From the NCBI GenBank assembly GCA_000149265.1, contig CH002886.1, forward strand, positions 999,504-1,063,503: DNA of 64,000 nucleotides, given 5' to 3'. Below are positions 34,609 through 46,575 of the stretch, in pieces. This DNA comes from Ciona savignyi (taxonomy: Eukaryota; Chordata; Ascidiacea; Phlebobranchia; Cionidae). Within the stretch, counting starts at the first letter, position 1, and every line of letters begins with the position of its first letter. A model generated the notes under the pieces. That model made no database searches. It was not told where the DNA came from and worked only from the letters and a program-made list of their open reading frames with translations. Position numbers and translations under genes: made by a program.

Positions 34609-36689
34609 TTTTGGAGTTTCGAGATAATTGTATTGGAGGTTGTCGAAGTTCGAATGTTATGCAGTTTACTCAAAATGATATTAAAATATTGATCTGGCTG
34701 TAGGGATTAACGAAATCTGTGATATAAAAAGGCAGGTTTAAAAATTGCTGTAATAATTGTCTAGTATTACCCCTAATTAACAGCGAATAACATTTTAAGG
34801 TAACTTAAAAAAAGAATTAAGATTTTACAAATTAACGTCTGACATCGGAAAATTCAAAGGTTGGTGCTTGAGGAGTTTAATAAAAATCGAAAAGAAAAAA
34901 CTAAATTATTCACCAAGGTAACCCAAATGTAATCCCCCACATAGGATAGGATATTCATGTTTTATCCCCGTGAATGGGAAAACCAAGGGGGTTAACACAC
35001 GGGCAATCGTCAGATCACCTCGCGCCCACCGTCGGGTTACCGGAGCTATTTCAGTGTGTTGTATGTTGTACATGATATACTCGTTCCTTCAATTTGGTAG
35101 AACCCATTCATCCGCTGGGTACAGGCAATGTCCGTAAAGTGCCTTGCCCAAGGACACAACCGACTATGTGGCGACCAGTTTCGCACCTGCAACCTTTCGA
35201 TTAAAACGCGACGCACTTAACCGTTAGACCAACCGGCCGGACGTTAGACCAACCGGCCGGACATTGTATTAGATTATCGAAATCGCGTTTTGGAATAAGG
35301 ATAAAAATAAATTGCCTGCTTGGAGCTTGGCTCCGGGCATGTCCAGTCAATCAGTTTAACTGTATTTGCTTCACTGTATTAGTTTATAAGATACAGTGAA
35401 GAAACCTTCCGAGACGGAGTCAATTCGGAGTCTGATTAGTTGGAGAATTCAGGTCAGGTTCAGTGCAAGGTACAAGCACGCCAACCAACAGACAACCACA
35501 AAAGAACCTGTTTCTCCACATAGTTACACCTCCGGTCACTTAAGATTACTCGGGTTACCGAATTTTATCAAAATATCGTCTTGGTACCGGTTATCAATTC
35601 CGTTGCTCATTTAAAATGTGAAACCAACGTAACGTACCGTACTGTGATTTTTTTTATAAAAGTTCCTACTGTTTTGCAAAGATAACACACTTCATGGCGT
35701 TTAAAATTTACTTTAAGTAGGGAAAGATTAAATTTAACGGACCAAGCTTACATATATTTTTAACTTGATATAATGCATGTGGACTGTCAACCATTCAACT
35801 TAGCTTCCTTCTGACTCTGGTTAATTTACTCAAACGTGCAAATCTGTTATGAAAATGTACGAATTTCGCCGGCGAAGTCATACGAACATAAACATCAGAA
35901 AAATACTTAAATTTCGGGGAGCCATTAGTTTAGTTTAAGTTATTTTTTGTGTTCACGATGAAATTACGTAGCAGGAACTTCTATTAAAAACAATTTGTTT
36001 CCACTTGTTCGAGTCAAAGAATAAAATTAACCCCGTAAATCGTAAATCTCTTTGATATTTGGTCGTTACTGTATTTAGAAAAAAGATATATTGGTGATGT
36101 AATTTTATAATCCGTAAGTGTAAATCCAGTTGTATGAATCCACGAACCAAAAATCTTCACAGGAATCTTATTAAGATCGAGATATGTACATATTTAATTA
36201 AAATGGGTATCGACAGTTTCTGCAATAGAAATACGGAGAATATATTGGCGAAATAATTTATTAATAATTGTTTGTTCTTGAACATAAAACTAGAGTAATA
36301 AAACTACTGTACGCAAATGAGAACGTACCAAGTTTCCCCACAGTTCGTTTCATTTTAAATGTGTTAGTTCTTGAGAATTTTCTTAGTAAAATTGTATAGG
36401 GTAATACACTACTATAGCTGTATTAGGTAAATTCATTTTCGTAGTATTTTTTGCTTTTATATTTTAATTACATGAGACAATACCTTTATCCCAGAGAACA
36501 ACACATAGACAAGCTTCTTAAGAAGGTGTTACAATATCGATGAACTATTTCTTTAATGTTGGTTTTCTCACACACTAGGATACAAATGACACATCTGTCT
36601 CGAGTTTAAATCAACTTATTGATCAGAAGTAAAGTAGGCCTTAGGTACCGAACGTACTTGATAAAATCACTTTAGTTGATTTTTGTAAT
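34609..36689. other. head-to-head spacer between SF3A2 and CBLL1
   Basis: The spacer is 2.1 kb and holds the family 1 SINE at 34941-35270. Otherwise it is AT-rich. Open frames at 35396-35614 and 35953-36150 show no domain or splice context. Promoters of both flanking genes should be here. TTTAG at 36671-36675, 14 bases before the CBLL1 ATG, resembles a splice acceptor. Confidence 0.5.
34941..35270 (-). repeat. tRNA-derived SINE (family 1), reverse orientation, upstream of SF3A2
   Basis: It starts with the complement of the ATCCT tail (CATAGGATAGGATATTCATG) and ends at the complement of the A-box head. The terminal 20 bases are duplicated (ACGTTAGACCAACCGGCCGG twice, 35224-35263). It occupies the spacer between the SF3A2 and CBLL1 5' ends. 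Confidence 0.8.
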
Positions 36690-37409
36690 ATGGAAGACAA
36701 TCACATGCAAAGAAAACGACGACATAAAGACAGTTATTCGGATTACCCAAGATACAAAAAGCACTCTAATAAAGATGATCGAAACTGGAGGTCGAACAAC
36801 TACATGGACGAAAACAGATACGGTCGTGTGCATGCCGGCTCTCATAGGGAAAAACCACTTGACTGGGATATGCAGATACATTTAATTGGAAAGAAAGTCC
36901 GTGATCCAATGATCCACGTGTGTGAGACTTGCTCGTTGCCAATTAGAAGCTATGGCAGGATGATACCTTGCAAACATGTATTCTGTTTCTCTTGCGCTAA
37001 AAAAACAGACAACAACTGTCCGCGATGCAAAGATAGTGTGCAAAGGATAGAGCAATGCCCATTGGGCAGTGTGTGGTTATGCTCTATTACCAGCAGTTGC
37101 AGAAGGACATATTTGTCTAAGCGTGATTTACAAGCACACATGCAACATAGACACAGCAAACCTCCTGCCCCAGTATTAACACCCCACCCATTGGTATTAC
37201 CCCCAAACGTGGCCCGACCCCCACCTATAACTGTCCCTCCGCCCCCCTTAATACCAAGGGTTCCACCAGCCGAGCAGTTTTTAGCAGCAAGTGGGGTGCT
37301 CACCAATCCCCCAGTCTCAATACCCCATGTAGCTCAACAAAAGGAACCTGTGGTAGCTCAGCGATCAAGTAATTTAATCACAATTCGGATTCAAGACGAC
37401 CAAACCTAA
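36690..37409 (+). CDS. CBLL1: Hakai / CBLL1-type RING E3 ubiquitin ligase (single exon, 239 aa)
   Basis: Hakai binds tyrosine-phosphorylated targets such as E-cadherin through its HYB domain and ubiquitinates them. It is also known in the m6A methyltransferase complex. Residues 78-113 form the RING finger (CETCSLP, MIPCKHVFC, CPRC). It is followed by the diagnostic QRIEQC and a C2H2 finger (Cys131, Cys137, His150, His154, in YLSKRDLQAHMQHRH). A Pro-rich stretch follows (~158-205). The N-terminus is basic and Tyr/Arg-rich. The protein is about half the length of human CBLL1 (491 aa), losing mainly the disordered Pro-rich tail. The reading frame has no intron. The ATG at 36690 is the first in frame after an acceptor-like TTTAG, so an SL trans-splice leader is possible. 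The next gene, ATG4, starts 600 bases downstream on the same strand. Confidence 0.95.
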   Translation: MEDNHMQRKRRHKDSYSDYPRYKKHSNKDDRNWRSNNYMDENRYGRVHAGSHREKPLDWDMQIHLIGKKVRDPMIHVCETCSLPIRSYGRMIPCKHVFCFSCAKKTDNNCPRCKDSVQRIEQCPLGSVWLCSITSSCRRTYLSKRDLQAHMQHRHSKPPAPVLTPHPLVLPPNVARPPPITVPPPPLIPRVPPAEQFLAASGVLTNPPVSIPHVAQQKEPVVAQRSSNLITIRIQDDQT

Positions 37410-38009
37410 CTACAAAGTGTACAAAACCAATTTGAAACAGACATAGCTATACGCAGACAACCGTACTCCTTGAACAAAATTCTTGGGAATTGGTGCACAA
37501 AAAAGTCAGGATTAAGCTAAAATTTGTATCTGTTCATTTTGGTGTACAAAAATACTTTGTAAACTAAAAACAATATCCACTAATGAACTTTGAAAATGTT
37601 TCCTCTTTATGCGACCAAACAACCAGGAATATATATTTTACCATCAATTGTGTAATGAACAGATTCATACATGTTTCGTCTTATAAACATGTTGTGTTTT
37701 ATTGGCCACTAAATACTTCCAAATTTAATATTTCTACCAAAAATGATACTGTGTGTAGTTTCAACTATTTTTTCACACATTGAATCCCAACTTACCATGC
37801 CAACTATGTACTTAAATTATAGCTGTTGGTATGATCAACTATTATGTCAATTGAAATTTATTGTTTTTGAAATTTTCTATTGGATTTGGATATATTTTAA
37901 GTCAATCCATTTTTTAACAATTTTTTGTCTCGGAATTTAGATTAGTGTGTGTCATTAATGTCATGTGTGTAAGCTAATCCCACTTCAAAGATGGCTTAGT
38001 GGTTTCAAA
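37410..38009. other. spacer between CBLL1 and ATG4
   Basis: This 600-base AT-rich stretch includes the CBLL1 3' UTR and the ATG4 5' region. I saw no AATAAA and no repeat. Short open frames at 37583-37940 are AT-rich and unconvincing. Confidence 0.5.
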
Positions 38010-41000
38010 ATGGCATTCAAATCTGCTCTAGATGACCTATTCAAGGGGAAGTCTCTTTCATTCAATGGAGCGTCTGCAAGCAGTGACACAACAGCAGCGA
38101 AGGTGGAAAACGGGGAAAACATGAAATCAAAGATTCTAGAAACATGGAATAATATCAGATATGGTATGTAATGTGTTGTACAGTCAGATTAGATTACTTA
38201 ATAAAAACTACCGTTCTTGCAAGTTTGTCTCATATTACACACAAATGGTGGTATTTGGAGATGGAAATGTATAGCATTGTGGGTATCAAGAGGCTTCCCC
38301 TACCAAGTTGTATTGCTGAAGTTATTGAAATGTGGAAATAGCAAGTCATGCCCAAGTGACTGGCTGTGCTGAAGATAGCTTCAGGTTGACGAGTTGTCAC
38401 TACTGACCCATTTACACAATATTATATGTTAAAAGGTTATAGCTTGTTATTCATGAAAAGTAAAAGAAGGAAGACGGGTTTCACATAAATAATATACTTG
38501 CAGCTTTTGTACTTTGATTACACTTTCTGTATAAGTCTTTGTATTCCTGTAGTAGTGGTGCATTCTTCCATAATTTTTATTTGTGTTTATACAGACATGA
38601 AATCAGGAACTAGTTTAAAGAAAGACTCCCCATTATGGTTGCTGGGAAAATGTTACCACACAAAGCAAGTCTTTTCCACTGATACAAGTCACAACGCCGG
38701 TGAATGATATCTTTTAAATCGCTTATTACCTGTACCGTTTCATTTTTAAAAGTTTATCTAGTCTGTACAATCCACTACAGCTAATCCACGTAGATAAAGT
38801 AAAATTAATATGAACTGGTATATATTGAATATTCATATTTTTAACTAAAAGTATATCAAATGGGCAATTTACAGATTACCTTATGCACACCATGAGAATA
38901 CTAGTCGTATGTAAAAGTATTAAATAAGACATTCCTACTATTTCAGTGCAATCCATTATTATAGATTTTAAGGCAAAGGCAATGTCTTCTAAGGACAAAA
39001 CTTAATAAGCCTGTTAGCCAGTGGTTGTGTATAGTAAATTATTGGGTTAACAAGATTATTGTAATGTCTCTATTAAGGCATCTCATGAGCTGATCTGAAG
39101 AAGATTAGCCATTCTTATGTTCACTATTGCATTACGATGATTGCTTTTTTAACTTTATTAATGGAGTGGTACTATATGATGCTTGGACACTTTAAATTTA
39201 TATGAATGTTTAAAATCAATCTTAACACCCAAAATAAATTAATCCAATGGTAGAAACGGTTAAATAACGAAACATTCAATACTCTTTTCAGATGATAGTT
39301 CTGATCACAGCAATGGCCACCCTCTGCACTTGAAGATGTTTTTAAAGGACTTGGGCTCAAAACCTTGGTTCACATACCGGAAAGGCTTTGCCCCATTAAA
39401 TGGAACTGGTATGCATATAGTGCTAGTGGTTAAATTTTATGATGAAGTGTTTTGAAACTGGTATCGTATGGTTAAAACCAGTTCAATTCTGTGTATTTGT
39501 ATATTAAACGAATTTAATTGATTAGATAGATGCAGTACATTCAAATGGTCTGCAATCAATATAACATAACTAATTTGTTGTCAGTTAAACTTAAAATTAA
39601 GAAATGGTTAATTGAATGATTTATATATATACCAAACGAAATAATTAGTTGCTTTAAAAAACATAGAGGTGCACTACTGTAACCAAATTATCATCTACCA
39701 TTTTAGTACATGTAGAATACAAGAAAATTAGATTATGCGAAATTCAGGCTGGTTCAATGTATTAAGTGCTCATGGAAAAATATATATAATTTTAGGCATG
39801 AAATTAACATCAGACACTGGATGGGGCTGTATGCTACGCACAGCGCAGATGATGGTTGCTCAAAGTCTTATCACTCATCTACTGGGTAAGTTGGAATGTA
39901 TTTTCACGTTTAACCTTACGCTGTGCTCGGGTTGTCTTTGATCCAACTATGTGTAATATCTAGTGATATCAATCGATATTTGTTTGCAAGTTCTGGAGTA
40001 GCAATGTCATTCTGTTTACATCGTTATTTAAAAGATAATAAAGGCCCTTCTTGTGGAAATGCCACAACTAAAAGTTTTTGTTTTCATGGTGGTAACCTCT
40101 AAACTAATTAACATGCAATGTTAGCAGGTTTACTCTTACACAGATCTTTATGGTTATTTTACATACAATTTTTTTTTAAACCATGTAACAATATTGCTGT
40201 ATTTTTTATTACAGTAAGAACAGTTAACAACACCAGTTAGAGCATGTTCAATCTAGTAAAATTCCTTTTCAGGCAGAGAGTGGCGGTTGTCAGATCAACA
40301 TATATTGGAACAAACTCATCTCCATAGAAGCATTACAACTTGGTTTCTTGATGAAAAGAATGTCCGATGTCCGTTCAGCATTCATCAATTAACTGAAATT
40401 GGTGTGTTCTACTGTGCTTAACAGGAAATTGCCAGTCATCTCAAATCATACCACAGAGATTGTGATTCACAAAAACCAGGGTTCCAGATACCAAACTTTC
40501 TGTTATTCAGAAAGCAGTGTGTTGTACAACATTAGCTTCTAATGTGTTATTTCCCATGCTGAGAATAAACAGAAGTATCGTAGGTTTGTTCTAATGCACA
40601 CTTGAGCAACAACATTTACTGTATAAACAGCCACAGTTTGACAAAATTAGTTTCTATAGATTCTTGTACTTTTTTACACATTACTATGGAATGTAGGATA
40701 TTTATTACTAAAACTACATTTAATTTTCTTTTTTGCTATCACTAATTTAAATACGGCAAACGTTCCTTGTTCAGCACCACATAAAGGTGAAATATAATCT
40801 TTATGGGTGACCATATATTTTATGCCAAACTCTAATGCTCCCAGGATTAACGTACCGCTGCTCACCTGGCAACTGGTATGGGCCAAACACAGCAGCTTAT
40901 ATAATGCAGGATGCATTGGAATGTGGCAGAGGCAATATTAGAGAGCTTGACAACATCGCAATCTACATTGCCCAGGATAGTACAGGTGCTGATAGTTCAG

Positions 41001-42662
41001 TCCTTATAATCGTACAAAGAATTATATGAAATCTTTACAGACAAAATATTGTGAAATAGCACTAAAAGATAAATTTCCGAAATTGTTGTTGTAAATACAT
41101 ACTGCGAAAGAAAATTATGCTGCTCACTGAAACTGATTGACTACAAGATATCTATTTGCTTGCCTAATTAAATGTGTGTGGAATATATCAATTCTCTGTT
41201 TTACACTTTAAAAATCATTGCTTCTTCGTTTCCAGTTTACATTGATGATGTCACCGAGATGGGTCAATGGGAGGGTGATGCCAATTTAAAAACTCCAAGT
41301 TCCAGCAATGGTAACAGTGATGCCAGACCTCGTATTCCATCCAATTCTAAAAGTGGCCAGCAAGAATGCAATATTAACACTAATAACGAATCAAAAAATG
41401 ACACAGCAGAGTGTAGTCCCATCAAGAAATCTGTGTTGATATTAATACCTGTGAGACTAGGAGAGGCAACACTGAACCCAATATACATACCCTGTATAAA
41501 TGCCATGTTAACACTGGATCAATGCGTTGGGATCATGGGTGGAAAGCCAAAGCACTCGCTCTATTTTGTTGGTTTTCAAGGTACTGAATATGAAGTTGGC
41601 TTTAAACTAGGATTCCTCCCGGATTTCCCCAGTTTCTAAATACCACCCTCACACCATGACAAATCTGATGACATGATTTTGGCTTTTAAACCTTGCTAAA
41701 CTAAACCCGAATCCTGTATAACAATGTTTATGACAAACACATTCAATTTTAAACTATGAATCCAATAAGGATTTTAACCATTTCTTTCACAGAAAAAAAG
41801 TTTCCATCCTACTTTATGTTTTTTAAATCTTATTATGTTTGGTAGATGAATATTTATTCTACTTGGATCCACACTACTGCCAGCCTGCTGACAAATTGGC
41901 TGATTTCAAAAACAATTTCGTCCGCAATTATCACTGCCAGTCACTACGTAAGGTAGGTTAACTGATCTATTCCCAGGTCTTAGCATATGCAGATAATCCA
42001 CCAAACATCCTCTCTTGTATTATTGTTGTTCGTTCCTTGAATAAAGCAACATGGGGAAGATTATATTTATTTACCCAATGATTCTGTTATTTGGATAAAT
42101 AGCCTTGATTTAACTCTTACAGAAAATTACAGATAAAACCTAAAACTTAAAATGAAACTATTCCCCACTATCTACGTGTTTTTACACAAAGAACATAACA
42201 ATTTTAGATTTTGTACTTTTCAAATTTCAGACTCATATCTCCAACATGGACCCAAGCTGCTGTTTAGGATTCTACTGTCGTGATTACGAAGACTTTCAAT
42301 CATTTGTTACGGAGGCAAACAAGCTGCTAGCACCACCCAATCAGAGAATGAGCTATCCGCTCTGCTTGATTATGAAGGGAAGTGCCCTTGATCACAGGAT
42401 TCGCAGGAAATCAGAGCTGGAATCCTACAACATCGGCCCTACTACTAGTGGATTTACAGAAATTCAATTCAATGGTGAAAGTCCAAAAGTAGAACCAACA
42501 GATGAAATCATTGCTCTTAGTGAAGATGACAGAAAACACGATGAGAAATTCAGTTTTTCTTTCGCATCCACGAAGTCCTTGATAACGAATATGTACAAAT
42601 CGAAATCACCAAGACTTAATCGGAAGAATCAAACGATGGAAGAGGAATTCGAAATGTTATGA
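38010..42662 (+). CDS. ATG4: ATG4-family cysteine protease, C/D-like (9 exons, 539 aa)
   Basis: Exons: 38010-38163, 38595-38699, 39292-39408, 39796-39885, 40273-40401, 40845-40985, 41236-41580, 41846-41952, 42231-42662. Introns are GT-AG; the first seven share phase 1 and the frame closes exactly. ATG4 cuts the C-terminus of Atg8/LC3/GABARAP proteins so they can be joined to lipid, and later removes them from membranes, in the cytosol. Motifs: [11 protein letters not shown] (~62-72), [10 protein letters not shown], the catalytic Cys137 in [10 protein letters not shown], and the Asp368-Pro-His370 pair in YLDPHYCQP. Length and the long disordered insert (~250-300) fit ATG4C/D rather than A/B. 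The protein ends EEEFEML, which looks like a C-terminal LIR. An in-frame TTG/CTG-type extension upstream of 38010 exists, but the first ATG (MAFKSALDD) fits best. An exact paralogue call needs a tree. Confidence 0.95.
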
Positions 42663-43266
42663 TTCCTTTTTATAGTAAAAAGTTTTTTTGCCTATTGGTA
42701 GCAGAAAGTACACTGTGAACCATGTTAACTTATGTTATTCACTTAACTTATAGACTGTTAGCCATTACATCTGATTTATTATTGTAGTTCTGCGGTTGGT
42801 AAATTAATTTCATTCGGACATTTTCTGATTTTGCATCCTCTGTAAACTGTGCCATATAAACAGATTAATCCTTGGTGTAGCAACAATACTATTCCACATA
42901 CGGTATCACAATACAAATTTAGCTTATTTACAATTTTTCGAAACAAAATGTGTGATGTAAATGTTTTTCTTGGAGCACAGATGCAAATTAAACATTTTTT
43001 ACTGGTTGACTCATTGTCAATTTCAAATAAAATATTTTTGCTGAAAAAGTAATCCTGCATTTTACATCCTGGATCTTGTTACTGTTTTTATCAACATTTT
43101 TACCTTAAACGAATTGTAAGCAATTTAAGCAGTTAAATGAAACAAAACAGCCATTTTCTTCTGTATCATAGTTCAGTGCTGGATAATTTTAGCAAAATCT
43201 TCTTGTAAATGTTCATTCATATTCACCACCACTTTCAAATATGCCAAACTGCTCAGAAAATGGTCT
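42663..43266. other. convergent 3' spacer between ATG4 and the RRM gene
   Basis: It holds the 3' UTRs of both genes. AATAAA at 43026 serves the plus strand. TTTATT at 42775-42780 (AATAAA on the minus strand) is the best signal for the RRM gene. If both are used, the two mRNAs overlap by about 250 bases. Confidence 0.5.
43026..43031 (+). terminator. probable poly(A) signal of ATG4
   Basis: AATAAA lies 364 bases past the ATG4 stop and 236 bases before the stop of the converging RRM gene. Confidence 0.5.
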
Positions 43267-44794
43267 TTAAAATCTGCTCCTGCGTGGAGGACTGCTTCGG
43301 TGAGACGACCGTTTAGCCCCTTGCTCATAACCCTCAAGCTGCCGAGTGCTTTGAGCCATCGCATATCGGTCAGCATAAGGAGCTTCACTGCTTTGGTAGC
43401 GTGAACCTTCATACAAATAGTTTATGGGGTCAGTGTGTCTACAGGTTAAGCTTATCCAGAATCTTGAGTTTACTAAATAGTAACAAAAAAGAATTGCAGA
43501 ATTAAAATAAAACAGAGCCAAACACTAAACTGATTTTAAGGAAAGCTTGCAATCTACCAGTACATTTTACCGAATGACAATTTATCCTTCGCTTTATCAG
43601 GCAATCAGCTATTACTTCTAAGAACCTATACAATAAAATCTGACCCATGTAATAAATAAGTTATATACCTGCTGGGGGGCCCCTATCTGCATCGTGTCTG
43701 CTTCTTGAATGAAATTCCCTTGAATCAGCTGGCTCCCTTCCACTCCGTGATGCCAATTCTTCGACTCCCCTTTTAGATGTGTAACTTCTTTTCTGTACTG
43801 GTGGACTGGGTTGTTTCCGAGAATATGAGGCCCTTTCCATTGGGGACCTTTTAACATCGGAGAAACTTGCACCATATGTGGTAGGTGATGGTTCTCGAGC
43901 TCGGCGTCGAGTTGATGGTGATATCTCTCTGAGTGACAGATCTCCATACCCACCAGAGTCTCTTCCCTCCCGAACACCTTCTCTTCTTCTTGGTGGAGGT
44001 GAAAATCCTCTTTTAGGTGGAGAGAATTCCTTACGATATTGTCCACTATCAGGTCTTCTGCTTTTGTATGTCGGCACTGGACTTTCTTCTCTAATTGATG
44101 AGTGTTTTGCTATTGGACTCCTTGATCTTGCAATTTCAGTTCTATGGTTATGTCCATACCTCACATCATCAAACCCATAAGATTGTTCCTCTCTGCGAGT
44201 TTCAAACCTTGGAGCTTCCTTAAAATCCCGATTCCTAGTTTCGTCATAATAGCCTCCTGTTTGCCGAGAACCATTATAGTTACCTCTTCTGTACTCCTGA
44301 TAACCATGATGTGATTCCCTGGTTCCCCTCCTGGAATCCTGATACCCTCCTCTTGGATCTTCAAAGTTTCCCCTTCGATCACTGGCATAGCTGTCTCTAG
44401 TATTATGTCTATCATCATCATAAGATGGCCTTCGATTGCTCATTCCCCGCCCTCGGGAGTCATCGAAACGCCGCTCACCACCCCTACCTCCACGAAAACC
44501 TCCCCTTCGAGGTCGATCCTGCATGGCGGATTGCCTTTGCGCCTTCCGAACTGTCACACACTTCCCAAGCACCTCGACTCCGTGCATGCGTCGTATGGAC
44601 TCCTCTGCTGACTCGGGTCTTTCAAACGACAGAAACGCAAAACCCCTCGAATTATTAGTATCCCGATCTCGCAGCACCATAACTTGATTTATGTCCCCAA
44701 ACATACCAAATGCTTTTTCTAAGTCATATTCAGTACAGTCAGGATCCAATCCACCAATGAATATCCGCGCATCACTTTTGTTGTCATGACTCAT
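43267..44794 (-). CDS. RRM protein of the RBMX/CIRBP type with RG- and SR-rich tail (2 exons, 421 aa)
   Basis: Exons (minus): 44794-43669 and 43406-43267, joined in phase 1. The donor is AG|GTATAT; the acceptor is TATGAAG|GT, an unusual GAAG, so the last exon is less certain than the first. The protein has one N-terminal RRM (residues 9-87) with RNP2 IFIGGL (11-16) and RNP1 RGFAFLSF (50-57). An RGG-like patch follows (~98-115), then a long Arg/Ser/Asp/Tyr-rich tail with RS and SPP/SPS motifs, ending SSPPRRSRF. This layout is that of RBMX (hnRNP G) and cold-inducible RNA-binding proteins, which act in nuclear pre-mRNA splicing and stability. A specific orthologue cannot be fixed from the sequence alone. 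Without splicing, the first exon reads only two codons past the donor before a stop. The long plus-strand frames inside are shadows of the RS-rich tail. Confidence 0.85.
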
Positions 44795-45832
44795 CTTTGT
44801 TAAAAACTTTCTCAGCAGTACGTTCAGTTGCTAGATCTATTTCTGAAGAACTATACACTACCCGGTTAAGTTAATATATACTTACCTTTACATAATTAAT
44901 TTACTACTGTACTTAAAAAATAATTTACAAAAAAACGGAAAAATTTTAATACATGATTTAAAACTACTACCGGTATTGAATATTTATGCAAATGTTTATA
45001 CTGAATAACTGTCGCAAACATCATTTAATACAGCAGATACACTATGTATCTGTCACCAACAGATTGGAATCAAATCTCCTTTTTTTACATTTTCTTCTGT
45101 GTTCATACACACATGTAGAGATCACCTTATGACATATTGCAGAGTATTCAAAGACAATAAGTACAACAGTTTTTGATTAAACCACTGGGCTCAAACACCT
45201 TAGAGTACCTCGAATAACAGCACAACCAATTTGACAGCGCCTGATTTCAAAATGCTGGCGGGCGTTTTTGTAAATTTAATTTAGTTTTCTGTAACACTCC
45301 GCTTCGTTCTACAAGTCAGAATTCACCTAATGACAATACAATAATACTGATACTAGCTATTTTAATAAAATTAAGAGCAATATAATCTCCAAAAATCATG
45401 AAGTATTCCACCTGTAAAATCAACTTACTGACAGTAATCACACTACTGTTCATAAACTAATTTATGCAATTTCACTATTTTTTTCTTTCTCCATTTCACT
45501 CAGAACATATTGTGTGCATTATTTACTGTCTTGGTGCAGGGCAATGAAAACAGAAATACGATCCCTCAGACACTGAACATCGAAAGCGAGAAGCAAAAAT
45601 TAGCTGGTCGGTGGTTCATCAAATGGATGCAAAAACATCTATTTAATCGACGCCCATTTCCGGATTTACTGTTTTAATATTTCCTCTTTTCCAATGTGAA
45701 AATTTACAAATAAACAGGTATCTCGCTGATTGATGTCACAGTTACCGTTCTACGTAAGTTGCGCAAATTGGAAACGTACTTTTTTCTTGTCCCGCATGAC
45801 ATACATATAAAAAGAAAAAAGGGGAATTGCAT

Positions 45833-45841
45833 TTTGGCGCG
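45833..45841 (+). promoter_or_regulatory. E2F-like site in a promoter-like patch
   Basis: TTTGGCGCG matches the E2F consensus TTTSSCGC. A TATA-like CATATAAAAAG lies about 30 bases upstream (45803-45813) and a TTGCGCAA palindrome at 45758-45765. No gene starts nearby on the plus strand, so function is speculative. Confidence 0.25.
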
Positions 45842-46575
45842 AATAATAACTAACTGAAATTAAGGGTAAGTACAAATATTCGTATTTACTATTTACCCAG
45901 TAATCGTGTGTTTGGTGTCAAAATAAGGTATAGGTCTTAATTTATTGGGGCCCCTTTCTTTTAACTAAACTGCGGGACACAAAATAATATTATATGACAA
46001 AATTGAGTCGAAATCGTTTTGTACAAAATTAACCAAAACTTGGCGTTTTTTTAATTTTTAATAAATATATATAAATTCACCAATTATAAACAAATGACAA
46101 GACCAGAATTCAGCCATTTAATAGGCAAATTTACTACATTGTTGCACCAACGTGACTATAACCTATATAAGACTATAACAGGGTGTATAGTCTCTTTTGG
46201 TTGCACCACACATTGAAAGCAGCATATGTGCTAGGGTTCGAGCCGGTGTTCTCATTTACCTGTGAAGTTCGGTAATAGTGGAGCAGAGCTACGTGAAATA
46301 AAGGTGTCGATTGTGAATCTCATAGCTGTTTTGTTGGGGAAAAGTTCCCGGTGTACGGAGGGATATCAGCTTAAATTTTTTACTTATAAATTACCTAAAA
46401 AGGTTTTGGGTTTAGGTTGTAGATCCAAGCTTAAATTTTATATTGTGAAAGAAATCTAAGATTTCATGTGGCAGGATTTTGAGTGACACTGCTCTTTGGG
46501 AGGTCAGTTTGCATTGTGTAGACAGGGAATAATCGATTGAGCCCTTTCTGCAGTAGGCTAGAGGCGTCTACCGCA

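Noticed and set aside
37965-38009. Upstream in-frame extension of ATG4
   Set aside because: It starts at a non-preferred codon or weak ATG and adds residues with no ATG4 similarity; the ATG at 38010 gives a typical N-terminus.
43618-44687. Several long frames overlapping the RRM gene on both strands
   Set aside because: They are shadows of the Arg/Ser-rich tail. Only the 43669-44794 frame contains an RRM.
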